Positions 26,386 through 35,180 of a stretch of 64,000 nt of DNA are shown piece by piece. Position 1 is the stretch's first letter. The number at the start of each line of letters is the position of its first letter. The stretch comes from an uncultured Eubacteriales bacterium (lineage in GTDB: Bacteria > Bacillota > Clostridia > Lachnospirales > Lachnospiraceae). The notes beneath the pieces were generated by a model that worked only from the letters and a program-made list of their open reading frames with translations, did not search any database and was not told where the DNA came from. A program made the translations under genes and the position numbers. The DNA is taken from NCBI GenBank assembly GCA_900314885.1, contig OMWY01000005.1, positions 49,481-113,480 of the forward strand. The letters are read 5' to 3'.

Positions 26386-27693
26386 ATGGGAAAGAAACAT
26401 TACGCAGACAGAAATCTTAAGTTCGAGACACTCGCTCTTCATGTAGGTCAGGAAAAGCCTGATGCTGTGACTGACGCAAGGGCGGTACCTATTTACCAGA
26501 CATCATCTTATGTATTTCATAATTCAGATCATGCCGAGGCAAGATTTGCCCTGAAGGATGCCGGAAATATTTATGGCCGTCTTACTAATCCGACAGAGGA
26601 TGTGTTTGAGCAGAGAATAGCGGCTCTTGAGGGTGGCGTTGCGGCGCTCGCTGTTGGCTCAGGTGCGGCGGCAGTTACTTACGCGTTCCAGGCTGCGGCT
26701 CACGCGGGAGACCACATTGTATCAGCTAAGAATATTTATGGAGGCACATATAATTATCTTGCGCACACGTTTCCTGATTATGGCGTTACGACAACCTTTG
26801 TAGATCCCTATGATTACGATGAAATTGAAAATGCCATAAAGCCGAATACGAAGGCTCTCTATGCGGAGACTCTCGGAAATCCGAACGGTGAGGTTCTCGA
26901 TGTGGAGAAATGGGCCGAGATTGCCCATAAGCATAAGCTTCCGCTTATAATAGATAATACCTTCGCCACACCGTATCTCTTAAGGCCGATTGAGCATGGC
27001 GCTGATATAGTGGTTCATTCTGCTACGAAATTTATCGGTGGTCACGGCACTACGATCGGTGGTGTTATCGTTGACGGTGGTAAGTTTGACTGGACGAGCT
27101 CTGATAAGTTCCCTTGGCTCGTTGAACCGAATCCAAGCTATCACGGAGTAAGCTTTGCGAAGGATGTCGGAGCTGCCGCATTTGTGACATACATAAGGGC
27201 TATACTTCTTCGTGATACCGGCGCTACGCTCTCACCGATACATGCGTGGATTTTCCTTCAGGGACTTGAGACGCTTCCGCTTCGTGTAGAGAGACATGTT
27301 CAGAATGCGCTTAAGGTTGTAGATTATTTAAGTAAACATCCACAGGTCGAATACGTAAGTCATCCGGCTGTGTCTAAGGACCCTGAGCAGCAGAGGCTTT
27401 ATAAGAAGTATTATCCTAACGGAGGCGGCTCGATATTTACCTTTGATATCAAGGGCGACGCAAGAAAGGCGAAGGATTTTATCGATAATCTCGAGCTCTT
27501 CTCACTGCTTGCGAATGTTGCCGACGTTAAGAGCCTCGCTATTCATCCGGCCTCCACGACACACTCCGAGTGCAATGAGAAGGAGCTTCTCGACCAGGGA
27601 ATTAAGCCGAATACCATAAGACTTTCTATCGGTGTGGAGAATATAGATGATATAATTGAGGATCTGGATGAAGCATTTAAATCTGTTGAGTAA
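26386..27693 (+). CDS. metY: O-acetylhomoserine aminocarboxypropyltransferase (sulfhydrylase)
   Basis: This PLP enzyme makes homocysteine from O-acetylhomoserine and sulfide. The cofactor lysine lies in [16 protein letters not shown] near residue 214. The N-terminal [13 protein letters not shown] and the internal [17 protein letters not shown] are typical of MetY. The length of 435 aa fits MetY rather than the shorter MetB/MetC. The next gene starts inside its last codons. Confidence 0.96.
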   Translation: MGKKHYADRNLKFETLALHVGQEKPDAVTDARAVPIYQTSSYVFHNSDHAEARFALKDAGNIYGRLTNPTEDVFEQRIAALEGGVAALAVGSGAAAVTYAFQAAAHAGDHIVSAKNIYGGTYNYLAHTFPDYGVTTTFVDPYDYDEIENAIKPNTKALYAETLGNPNGEVLDVEKWAEIAHKHKLPLIIDNTFATPYLLRPIEHGADIVVHSATKFIGGHGTTIGGVIVDGGKFDWTSSDKFPWLVEPNPSYHGVSFAKDVGAAAFVTYIRAILLRDTGATLSPIHAWIFLQGLETLPLRVERHVQNALKVVDYLSKHPQVEYVSHPAVSKDPEQQRLYKKYYPNGGGSIFTFDIKGDARKAKDFIDNLELFSLLANVADVKSLAIHPASTTHSECNEKELLDQGIKPNTIRLSIGVENIDDIIEDLDEAFKSVE

Positions 27694-28627
27694 CTACTCC
27701 TTCAGTCACGGCCAAAGTCCGTTATCATGTATGCTATGTCCTCGGGCTTGTCGTGTGGACAGGTCCGAGGGGAATATTGGCTACTGCGGGGAGACTGATA
27801 TCGTGAGGCTTTCCCGCGCAGCCCTTTATTTTTACGAGGAGCCCTGCCTTACAGGGAAGAGAGGAGTCGGAAATATATTTTTTTCCGGCTGCTCTCTTCG
27901 TTGTGTCTATTGCCAGAACAGGGAAATAGCCCTCGGAAATCACGGTAAGGAAATTACATTTGAAAGATTGGTTGAAATATTCCGCGAGCTTCAGGAAAAA
28001 GGCGCAGAGAATATAGGACTTGTTACAGCGACACATTTTGTCCCAACGGTAGTAAAAGCGGTAGAAGAATACAGAGAAGAATGCGAAAAAGAGGGTATAA
28101 GACCGCTTAAATTTATATATAATTCATCCGGCTATGAAAGCATCGACACTCTAGAAATGTTAGCCGGCTTAATTGATATCTATTTACCGGATTTTAAGTA
28201 CATGAGCCCTGACCGGGCAAAAAAATATTCGAATGCTTATGATTATCCGGAGGTCGCGAAGGCGGCTCTTGCTGAGATGTACAGACAGGTCGGAGGTACA
28301 ATATTTACAGGCGATGGAATGCTAAGTAGGGGAATTGTAGTGAGGCACCTGGTGCTCCCACTTGGAACGCATGACAGCATGGACGTGATAAAATATCTGC
28401 ATGATACCTACGGTGATGATATTATGATAAGCATTATGAGCCAGTATACACCTCTTGAGGGTGTCGGCGAGAAATATCCTGAGCTGGGGCGCCGAATTAC
28501 AAGGCGCGAATATGACAGGGTTGTGGACTTCGCCCTTTCTATGGGCGTTACAAATGCCTATATACAGGAGAGAAAGGTAGCCGAAGCAAGCTTTATTCCT
28601 GATTTTGATTCCTTTGAGGGAGTATAA
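27668..28627 (+). CDS. Radical SAM protein, PflX/PflA-like
   Basis: The [4Fe-4S] motif CSLRCVYC is at residues 75-82 with the CxxxCxxC spacing. An additional cysteine set precedes it (CMLCPRACRVDR, residues 21-32). This layout matches the COG1313 group annotated as PflA-like activating enzymes of unknown target. I chose the ATG at 27668 because GAGG lies 6 bases upstream; it overlaps the end of metY by 26 bases. No glycyl radical enzyme lies nearby, so the substrate is unknown. Confidence 0.9.
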   Translation: MKHLNLLSNYSFSHGQSPLSCMLCPRACRVDRSEGNIGYCGETDIVRLSRAALYFYEEPCLTGKRGVGNIFFSGCSLRCVYCQNREIALGNHGKEITFERLVEIFRELQEKGAENIGLVTATHFVPTVVKAVEEYREECEKEGIRPLKFIYNSSGYESIDTLEMLAGLIDIYLPDFKYMSPDRAKKYSNAYDYPEVAKAALAEMYRQVGGTIFTGDGMLSRGIVVRHLVLPLGTHDSMDVIKYLHDTYGDDIMISIMSQYTPLEGVGEKYPELGRRITRREYDRVVDFALSMGVTNAYIQERKVAEASFIPDFDSFEGV

Positions 28628-28637
28628 CAATAAAACA

Positions 28638-28670
28638 AAAACCACCGATAACAATATCGGTGGTTTTTTA
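28638..28670 (+). terminator. Rho-independent terminator of the metY-radical SAM operon
   Basis: A perfect 13-bp stem (28638-28650 with 28655-28667) with a 4-base loop and a T run abuts the 3' end of the convergent tRNA gene. Confidence 0.9.
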
Positions 28671-28744
28671 TCGGGGTGACGTGACTCGAACACGCGACCT
28701 CTGCGTCCCGAACGCAGCGCTCTACCAAACTGAGCCACACCCCG
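28671..28744 (-). tRNA. tRNA-Pro (anticodon CGG)
   Basis: The reverse complement folds as a cloverleaf: the acceptor stem CGGGGTG pairs with CACCCCG, the D arm is GCTCAGTTTGGTAGAGC, the anticodon stem is CTGCG/CGCAG with loop TTCGGGA, and the T arm is GCGTG-TTCGAGT-CACGT. The anticodon CGG reads proline. CCA is not encoded. Confidence 0.96.
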
Positions 28745-28745
28745 A

Positions 28746-28833
28746 TTGAAGAGCATGAGCGAAGCGATTGCTCTTCACGCTTAGGCCCAACCTGCTTTGC
28801 AGGTTAGTCGTAATGCGAAAGCATTACGACAAT
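28746..28833. repeat. Cluster of three palindromic hairpins upstream of tRNA-Pro
   Basis: Three adjacent perfect hairpins are present: GAAGAGC/GCTCTTC (28748-28773), AACCTGC-TTT-GCAGGTT, and GTCGTAATGC-GAAA-GCATTACGAC. The last lies between TTAG and AATTGG borders resembling the element at 12234. The stretch to 28904 has no gene. It may hold processing sites or dispersed palindromic repeats. Confidence 0.6.
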
Positions 28834-28904
28834 TGGCCGTAGCTCTTTGAACATGAACAACGTTATTCATTTTACTCTCTTCATCCTAAAAAGTCAACCC
28901 CAAA

Positions 28905-29585
28905 TCAGAGTTTTATCATATCAGCAAGGTAGAGAATAATCACAACAATCCCCGAGGTAAGGATAATATTGAATATTAAGGAGATCGAGAGCATAATCCT
29001 CGTAAATGTCCCGTCCTTCCTCTGGTGGGCCTTAATCTTGTCGATCTCCTCGGTCATGGCCTGAGTCTGCTCGGAATTAATCGCATTTACACGGCGCACA
29101 ACATTTTCCTCAAGCTTAGGGAAATTAGTGAGGATATTATCCATCTTGGTGGTGCGGGCCTTCATTATGGCCTCTTCCTGCTTCTCGATATTATCAAGCT
29201 GCTCTTCAAGCCTGATAACAACATCAGTAATCTTATCCTTTGACTCCTGTAAGAAGTTATCCTGGGCAGCCTGGCTGTCAGCCAGAGTGACGAGCTTCGC
29301 GGATATGTCAGCGAGCGTCTCCTTATAGCCCGCTATATTGTCCCTGGTCGTCGAAAAATCATCCCTCGCGGATGAAATCTCCTCCTTCAGAGCCGCCAGA
29401 ATCTCGCTGTTAGTCGCGACCTCAACACGGGCCTTCTCGACCTGCTTCCTTGTTTCGTCGTGCTCAGACCTCATGCTGTCGACTATCTTCTCGACAGAGT
29501 CGTTCGCCGCCTCATGCGCAAGCGCCTTCATTTCCTTGCTACTGCCCGTTTCCTGCTTGAACGGATTTCTCGTGAACATGCTCAT
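28905..29585 (-). CDS. Coiled-coil protein with C-terminal membrane anchor
   Basis: The ATG at 29585 (MSMFTRNPFK) is chosen because AGGAGG lies 6 bases upstream. Residues 20-190 are a long charged coiled coil, and residues 200-223 form one membrane segment (IMLSISLIFNIILTSGIVVIILYL). The gene starts inside the end of the TetR regulator gene, 47 bases before its stop, so the two are translationally coupled. No catalytic motif is seen. The role is unknown, perhaps linked to the exporter controlled by the regulator. Confidence 0.75.
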   Translation of the reverse strand: MSMFTRNPFKQETGSSKEMKALAHEAANDSVEKIVDSMRSEHDETRKQVEKARVEVATNSEILAALKEEISSARDDFSTTRDNIAGYKETLADISAKLVTLADSQAAQDNFLQESKDKITDVVIRLEEQLDNIEKQEEAIMKARTTKMDNILTNFPKLEENVVRRVNAINSEQTQAMTEEIDKIKAHQRKDGTFTRIMLSISLIFNIILTSGIVVIILYLADMIKL

Positions 29586-30234
29586 AATCAACCTCCTCCG
29601 GTAAGTCAAGCTTATAATTATCCGACTGCTTGACCTGATTTTCGGAAATATACCGTACTACTGAAAAAATATAAGGCTTAATATCATCTATCGGCGCCGG
29701 CTCGGAATACAGAATAGAGCTGTAGCAGGTGCTGCTGACAAACTCCACTATAAGGTAGAGAGTGATTTCGAGGTCCTTCTCAGGCATGTCTGTCGATTTG
29801 TTAATGAATTCGAAGACCTCGTTGAAGTCGACGTCATTTTCAGACGCGGTACTGCCGGTTAAGGCTCCCTTGAAGATTCCCCAGGACAGGTTCTTTGAAA
29901 TGAAGTTAAGGAGGGACTTGTCAGCTACAAACTGGTCGAGCACATCATTTACAATGAAAATAAATGTGTCGGTCAGAGTCTTCCCTTCAACGCTATCCGC
30001 CTTAAGGTCCTCTATAGCCTTCGAAAATACTGTGCTTGCCTTCTTCGCTATGAGCTTGTTCCTTATATCGTACTTGTCAGTGAAGTACAGGTAAAATGTT
30101 CCTTTCGCGACGCCTGCTTTTTTCACAATATCTGATATGGATGCCTTGTTTATACCCTGAGTTGTGAAAATGTCAAAGGCAGCGGAGAGGAGGGCGTCTT
30201 CCTTCTGCTGCTTGTTAGTCTGGACTTTTGTCAC
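29539..30234 (-). CDS. TetR/AcrR family transcriptional regulator
   Basis: The N-terminal HTH (ISDIVKKAGVAKGTFYLYFTDKYDIRNKL, about residues 34-63) is classical TetR; the ligand-binding helical domain follows to residue 231. The gene is divergent from the MMPL operon, whose promoter carries two TGACC..GGTCA palindromes; these are the likely operators. By analogy with similar pairs it would repress the exporter until a lipid-like or hydrophobic ligand binds. Confidence 0.92.
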   Translation of the reverse strand: MTKVQTNKQQKEDALLSAAFDIFTTQGINKASISDIVKKAGVAKGTFYLYFTDKYDIRNKLIAKKASTVFSKAIEDLKADSVEGKTLTDTFIFIVNDVLDQFVADKSLLNFISKNLSWGIFKGALTGSTASENDVDFNEVFEFINKSTDMPEKDLEITLYLIVEFVSSTCYSSILYSEPAPIDDIKPYIFSVVRYISENQVKQSDNYKLDLPEEVDYEHVHEKSVQAGNGQ

Positions 30235-30360
30235 TTTATCACCGCTTTCTTTCTGTTGTCACAGCTCGAGTTCGAGCAAACCGGAAATACTCACGGACTG
30301 AATGCTATCAGTTCCCGCTTACGATTTAAGCGTTTACAAAATTTTTAGGATACTTACACT

Positions 30361-30389
30361 ATTATAATACTTTGTAATTAAAAAGTAAA
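30361..30389 (-). promoter_or_regulatory. Promoter of the TetR gene
   Basis: On the minus strand TTTACT (30389-30384) and TATAAT (30366-30361) are 17 bases apart. The untranslated leader of about 120 bases contains the palindrome GCTCGA-GT-TCGAGC at 30264-30277. Confidence 0.75.
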
Positions 30390-30452
30390 GCCCTAAAGCG
30401 GCATTATCACGTTAGCCGCGTGACATTTGTCTGAACGGCAAAGCAACATCGA

Positions 30453-30479
30453 TTAGCACTTGACACTATTGAGTGCTAA
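30453..30479. promoter_or_regulatory. CIRCE-like element (HrcA operator)
   Basis: The 27-base site has arms TTAGCACTT and GAGTGCTAA separated by exactly 9 bases, one mismatch from the CIRCE consensus bound by the heat-shock repressor HrcA. A TTGACA lies within it at 30460-30465. CIRCE normally precedes hrcA-dnaK or groESL, but here it lies between the TetR gene and the MMPL operon with no chaperone gene next to it. Confidence 0.75.
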
Positions 30480-30518
30480 AAAGTTGTATACACATCACCT
30501 GATGTGTCGCATTTGATA

Positions 30519-30578
30519 TTGACCGATGGTCATTTTTGTGATATAACTGTTGACGTAATTAAAAATGACCATTGGTCA
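30519..30578 (+). promoter_or_regulatory. Promoter and paired TetR operators of the MMPL operon
   Basis: TTGACC (30519-30524) and TATAAC (30542-30547) are 17 bases apart. The palindrome TGACCGATGGTCA (30520-30532) covers the -35 box. A second, TGACCATTGGTCA (30566-30578), lies just after the expected start site. Two matching sites around the promoter suggest cooperative repression by the divergent TetR protein. Confidence 0.85.
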
Positions 30579-30637
30579 GTCAGCTAATGGACATAAAACG
30601 GACTGAATGCTAATTTTTTATAGGAGGAAAAAGCAAA

Positions 30638-32746
30638 ATGATAAAGTTCGGGAAAGCCGTAGTTAAAGCCCGTATTCCGATCCTCATCATCTCCCTCTTA
30701 CTCCTCATCCCATCATTCTTCGGATATGTCGGGACGAGGGTAAATTATGATGTTCTCACCTATCTTCCAAAAGATATTGAGACCATGAAGGGACAGGATA
30801 TTCTCGAGGACGAGTTCGGAAGCGGAGCATTTTCAATGCTCGTAGTGGAAAATATGCCTGATAAGGACGTATCCGCTCTGAGGGAGAAGATCGAGAAGGT
30901 CGATCATGTGAAGTCAGCCATCTGGTATGACAGCCTTATGGACATTTCGATTCCTAAGGAGATGCTGCCGGATGAGTTCTACAGCAAGTTCAACTCAGGC
31001 GACGCTACCATGATGATGATCATTTTCGATGACACGACATCATCAGACGGAACTATGGCCGCCATAAAAGAGATAAGAAGCATAGCAGGCAAGCAGTGCT
31101 TCGTATCCGGCATGAGCTCGGTTGTTGTGGATACGAAGGACCTCACGGAGCAGGAGGAACCGATTTACGTAGCGATAGCGGTTATCCTCTCCATCATAGT
31201 TCTTTCGCTTACCATGGACTCATTCCTCGTTCCATTCCTTTTCCTTATAAATATAGGAATGGCGATATTCTATAACCTTGGTACAAATATTTTCTTCGGC
31301 GAGATAAGCTACATCACGAAAGCCCTCGCCGCGGTCCTTCAGCTGGGTGTAACCATGGACTACTCCATTTTCCTCTGGAATTCATTCAAGGAAAATCAGG
31401 AGAGATTTCCGGGAGACGATAAGAGGGCGATGGCTCACGCCATTTCAAATACTCTCCAGTCGGTTATCGGATCTTCGGTTACCACAATCGCAGGTTTCCT
31501 TGCCCTCTGCTTCATGAGCTTTACGCTCGGACTTGATATAGGTCTTGTCATGGCAAAGGGTGTCCTCTTCGGAGTTATTTCCTGCGTAACCATCCTTCCG
31601 GCTCTTGTACTTGCCTTTGAGAAGCCTCTTATGAGAACAAGGCATAAGGCCCTTCTCCCTGACATCAAGGGTATCGGAAATTTCCTTTCGAAGTACTATA
31701 TTACATTTATTGTGCTCCTTGTAGCGCTTTTCATTCCATTTGCCTACGCCCAGGCGCATACAAAGGTTTACTACAATCTTGGCGATACGCTGCCTAAGAA
31801 TCTCCCATCAATTGTAGCGAACCAGAAGCTTGAAGACGAGATGGGCATGAGCACGACGGAAATGATCCTCGTCGACAAGAATACGGATACCAAGACAATC
31901 CGTAAGATGTGCGATGAAATAGAAGATACAGACGGTGTTGAGTGGGTACTCGGCCTCGACAGCGTGGTTGGCCCTGCTATCCCTGACGAGATGATAGATG
32001 ATGACCTCAGGAGCGATCTTGAGAGCGACAACTGGAAGCTCATCCTCTTAGGCTCCAAGTATGCGGTAGCCACAGATGAGGTGAATAATCAGATTACCAC
32101 ATTAAATAAGATAATAAAGGGTTACGACAAGAAGGCCATGCTTATAGGTGAAGCGCCTTGTACGAAGGACCTCATAACGGTAACGAATCATGATTTTAAT
32201 GCGGTTAATATTGCGTCTGTAGGTCTGATATTTATTATTATAGCATTTGTATTTAAGTCGATTTCACTGCCATTCCTCTTGGTTATGGTTATCGAGTGCG
32301 CTATATTTATAAATATGGGTATTCCTTATTTCACGGGCACATCGCTTCCGTTCGTAGCGTCAATCGTAATCGGAACCATCCAGCTTGGTTCGACAGTCGA
32401 CTACGCGATACTTATGACGACGAGATATCAGAAGGAAAGGCATAAGGGAGCCGATAAGCACGAGGCGGTCTCGATCGCGTCCCAGACGAGCACAAAGTCA
32501 ATCATGATAAGTGGTCTTTCATTCTTCGCCGCGACATTCGGCGTAGGCTTATATTCAAAGATTGCCATCATCAACTCTATGTGTATCCTCATGGCCCGCG
32601 GCGCTATCATTTCCATGGCTATGGTTATATTTGTACTTCCATCGGTACTTATCCTCTTCGATCCTCTTATTATCAGGACCAGCAAGGGATTTAAGCCTGA
32701 AAATGGGGTAGCGGCTTCAGATACCAAGACAACAACAGCTAATTAA
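30638..32746 (+). CDS. MMPL/RND family transporter
   Basis: The 702-residue protein has the RND plan twice over: one N-terminal membrane helix, an external loop (residues 35-175), then five or six helices, repeated from about residue 350. MMPL motifs include VLQLGVTMDYSIFLWNSF (near 237) and IQLGSTVDYAILMTTRYQ (near 580), with the proton-relay Asp-Tyr pairs in each half. Such proteins export lipids or hydrophobic compounds. It is co-transcribed with the heptad-repeat protein 15 bases downstream. Confidence 0.92.
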   Translation: MIKFGKAVVKARIPILIISLLLLIPSFFGYVGTRVNYDVLTYLPKDIETMKGQDILEDEFGSGAFSMLVVENMPDKDVSALREKIEKVDHVKSAIWYDSLMDISIPKEMLPDEFYSKFNSGDATMMMIIFDDTTSSDGTMAAIKEIRSIAGKQCFVSGMSSVVVDTKDLTEQEEPIYVAIAVILSIIVLSLTMDSFLVPFLFLINIGMAIFYNLGTNIFFGEISYITKALAAVLQLGVTMDYSIFLWNSFKENQERFPGDDKRAMAHAISNTLQSVIGSSVTTIAGFLALCFMSFTLGLDIGLVMAKGVLFGVISCVTILPALVLAFEKPLMRTRHKALLPDIKGIGNFLSKYYITFIVLLVALFIPFAYAQAHTKVYYNLGDTLPKNLPSIVANQKLEDEMGMSTTEMILVDKNTDTKTIRKMCDEIEDTDGVEWVLGLDSVVGPAIPDEMIDDDLRSDLESDNWKLILLGSKYAVATDEVNNQITTLNKIIKGYDKKAMLIGEAPCTKDLITVTNHDFNAVNIASVGLIFIIIAFVFKSISLPFLLVMVIECAIFINMGIPYFTGTSLPFVASIVIGTIQLGSTVDYAILMTTRYQKERHKGADKHEAVSIASQTSTKSIMISGLSFFAATFGVGLYSKIAIINSMCILMARGAIISMAMVIFVLPSVLILFDPLIIRTSKGFKPENGVAASDTKTTTAN

Positions 32747-32761
32747 TGGAGAATAAAAACT

Positions 32762-35017
32762 ATGAAGAACGGAATATTCGCAAAAAGCGTAAGCACACTC
32801 GCTATGGCGTCACTCATTATAAGCGCTACAGCGGCTTATGTTCCTGCTTACGCAGGTGAAAATGAAACGACAGTGAAGGCGGATGACGTAAATGTCATTT
32901 CCGACACGGAGCTTGGCAGAAGACAGGATAAGCTTACGAAGACCCTTCTTGCTTCAGCTGACACAACGGATTCTGACAAGGTAGACAAGGATGAGACCGT
33001 TTACGTATTCTCAGACGCGGCAGGCACCCAGAACAAGATTATCGTAAGCGACTGGCTTAAGAATCCTGACGGAGCCGACACCCTTACGGATTCATCTAAC
33101 CTTTCTGATATTAAAAATGTAAAGGGTGACGAGACTTTTACTCAGGATGGCGACACTGTTACCTGGGCCGCCAAGGGCTCTGACATTTATTACCAGGGAA
33201 CCACGACAGAAGAGTCACCTATAGGTGTTAAGGTTTCCTACAAGCTTGACGGAAAGGACATAGAGCCTTCAGAGCTTGCAGGAAAGAGCGGCAAGGTTAC
33301 AATCCGCTTCGACTATACAAATAACGCTAAGCAGAAGGTTAAAATCGGAGACAAGGATAGCGAGGTAAGCGTACCATTTACAGTAATAACCGGCATGATT
33401 TTACCTGAAGATAAGTTCACGAACGTAGAGGTTACAAACGGCAAGGTCATCTCCGAAGGTAAAAACGCTACTGCTATCGGCGTTACCTTCCCGGGACTCA
33501 AGGACAGTCTTGAGCTTGACGATGACACTGATGTGCCTGATTATTTCGAGGTTACCGCAGACGCGACTGATTTCGAGCTTGAGATGACTCTCACATGCGC
33601 TCTTCCTGATGTCGTTTCAGACGCGGTTGACACCAAGAGCGGCAAATTTAACGACCTCAAGGACATGCTCCATGACCTTACAGATGGCAAGGATGAGCTT
33701 TCAGACGGTGTTAATGACCTGAAGGACGGCACGAGCGAGTTAAAGGACAAGTCAGCAGACCTTAAGGATGGCGTAGACAAGCTTGATGATGGTGCTTCAG
33801 ATCTCAAGGATGGCGCTAAGGACCTCAAGGACGGCGTCAAGAAGGTAAATGATGGCGCGAATGATTTAAATGACGGCGCTAAGAAGGTTAAGGATGGCAC
33901 GAAGAGCGTAAAGGATGGCGCTGACAGCCTTAAGACCGGCGCTGACAGCCTTAAGACCGGCGCTGACAGTCTTAACACAGGCTTAGGCAAGATCTCTACC
34001 GGGGCGGCAAGTCTTTCAGACGGTCTCTCACAGGCTTCAAGCGGAGCCGCGGTTCTCGCTAAGAGCACTTCTTCAATTGGAACAAGCGCTCAGAGTCTCG
34101 CTGACGGAGCGGCCCAGGTAGACAAGGGGGTTCAGACCCTCGCCGGAACTATCAATACAATTGGCACATCAATCGGAACCCAGGTTTCAAATCTTGACAG
34201 TCAGATAGCTGACTATCAGGGTAAAATGAGCCAGCTCCTTCAGGCCTATGGCAGCGCTGAGGTAATGGCGGCTAAGGATCCTTCCAATTTCGCTAAGTAT
34301 AACCAGATGGCAGGCGCCGTTGCAGCGCTCCAGCAGGTTGAGGAAGGCCTTAAGAGCCAGGCTGCTTCTCTCGCAAGTCCTGAGAGTGCCCAGAGCCTTC
34401 AGGCTCTCGTAAAGGGAGCGGATGACCTCTCAGCAGGCGCAAGCAAGTTCGCTACAGCAGTTCAGGCACTTCCTACAAGCACACAGAGCCTTGCTGACGC
34501 CCTTGACAAGCTCTATCAGGGAAGTCTCAGCCTTAAGAGTGGCGCTGACAGCGCAGCAGAAGGCGCAGGTAAGCTTTCAGCCGGCGCAGGCGAGCTTAGC
34601 ACAGGCGCAGGCAAACTCAGCACAGGAGCGAATACACTCTACACAGGTACCAAGGATCTCGCAAATGGAACCAAGACCCTCGCTGATGGCACAAAGAGCC
34701 TCTACGATGGCAGTGACAAGCTCTACAAGGGGACCAAGGACCTTAAGAGTGGCACAAATGACCTCTCTGACGGTACTGACAAGCTTATAGACGGAATCGG
34801 CAAGCTTGATGATGGCGCCGGAGACCTTAAGGATGGCGTAGATAAGCTTGTAGACAAGCTTTCAGACAAGGACAGCACTGATATACTTGACAGAATCGAC
34901 GCGGTAATGGACGCAGGTAAGGATTATGATATATTCACAGGACTCGCCTCAGGCCAGAGCGGAACTGTTAAGTTTATAATCAAGACAGACGCTATTAAAA
35001 TTGAGACAGCTGATTAA
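32762..35017 (+). CDS. Secreted heptad-repeat protein (YhgE/Pip-like X-X-X-L-X-X-G repeats)
   Basis: A signal peptide (MKNGIFAKSVSTLAMASLIISATAAY... cut near residue 30) precedes a beta-rich domain to about residue 290. Two long arrays of seven-residue units of the type L-x-D-G-x-x follow (residues 305-430 and 570-710), separated by a non-repeat segment. The repeat resembles that in YhgE/Pip and MMPL-associated proteins. There is no obvious C-terminal anchor. Pairing with an MMPL gene in Firmicutes is recurrent, suggesting a periplasm-like partner that holds or extends the transporter. It has 751 aa. Confidence 0.8.
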   Translation: MKNGIFAKSVSTLAMASLIISATAAYVPAYAGENETTVKADDVNVISDTELGRRQDKLTKTLLASADTTDSDKVDKDETVYVFSDAAGTQNKIIVSDWLKNPDGADTLTDSSNLSDIKNVKGDETFTQDGDTVTWAAKGSDIYYQGTTTEESPIGVKVSYKLDGKDIEPSELAGKSGKVTIRFDYTNNAKQKVKIGDKDSEVSVPFTVITGMILPEDKFTNVEVTNGKVISEGKNATAIGVTFPGLKDSLELDDDTDVPDYFEVTADATDFELEMTLTCALPDVVSDAVDTKSGKFNDLKDMLHDLTDGKDELSDGVNDLKDGTSELKDKSADLKDGVDKLDDGASDLKDGAKDLKDGVKKVNDGANDLNDGAKKVKDGTKSVKDGADSLKTGADSLKTGADSLNTGLGKISTGAASLSDGLSQASSGAAVLAKSTSSIGTSAQSLADGAAQVDKGVQTLAGTINTIGTSIGTQVSNLDSQIADYQGKMSQLLQAYGSAEVMAAKDPSNFAKYNQMAGAVAALQQVEEGLKSQAASLASPESAQSLQALVKGADDLSAGASKFATAVQALPTSTQSLADALDKLYQGSLSLKSGADSAAEGAGKLSAGAGELSTGAGKLSTGANTLYTGTKDLANGTKTLADGTKSLYDGSDKLYKGTKDLKSGTNDLSDGTDKLIDGIGKLDDGAGDLKDGVDKLVDKLSDKDSTDILDRIDAVMDAGKDYDIFTGLASGQSGTVKFIIKTDAIKIETAD

Positions 35018-35107
35018 GCTGTCTCGTAGCCCCCGCCTCGCACGAAGTGCGATTCTCATGGCGGGGGTTTCCCGTATTGAGACAGCTGATTAGGCTGCCT
35101 CAATTTT
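35000..35107 (+). terminator. Composite terminator interrupted by a hairpin element with 17-bp flanking direct repeats
   Basis: ATTGAGACAGCTGATTA occurs at 35000-35016 (overlapping the stop codon) and again at 35076-35092. The second copy forms the working terminator (TTGAG..CTCAA followed by T5). Between them lies a GC-rich hairpin, GCCCCCGCC/GGCGGGGG with an inner TCGCAC/GTGCGA stem. The layout looks like insertion of a small palindromic element that duplicated its 17-bp target. Confidence 0.65.
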
Positions 35108-35180
35108 TATCTTGATTTTTTCTATTTTCTGTGTTATTCTGTTTGAGTATATTTTTTGGTTATTTTTCAAGCCTTTTTAT

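Noticed and set aside
33541..34068. 175-residue ORF antisense to the heptad-repeat protein, itself repetitive
   Set aside because: Its repeats mirror the L-x-D-G repeats of the true gene; there is no start signal.
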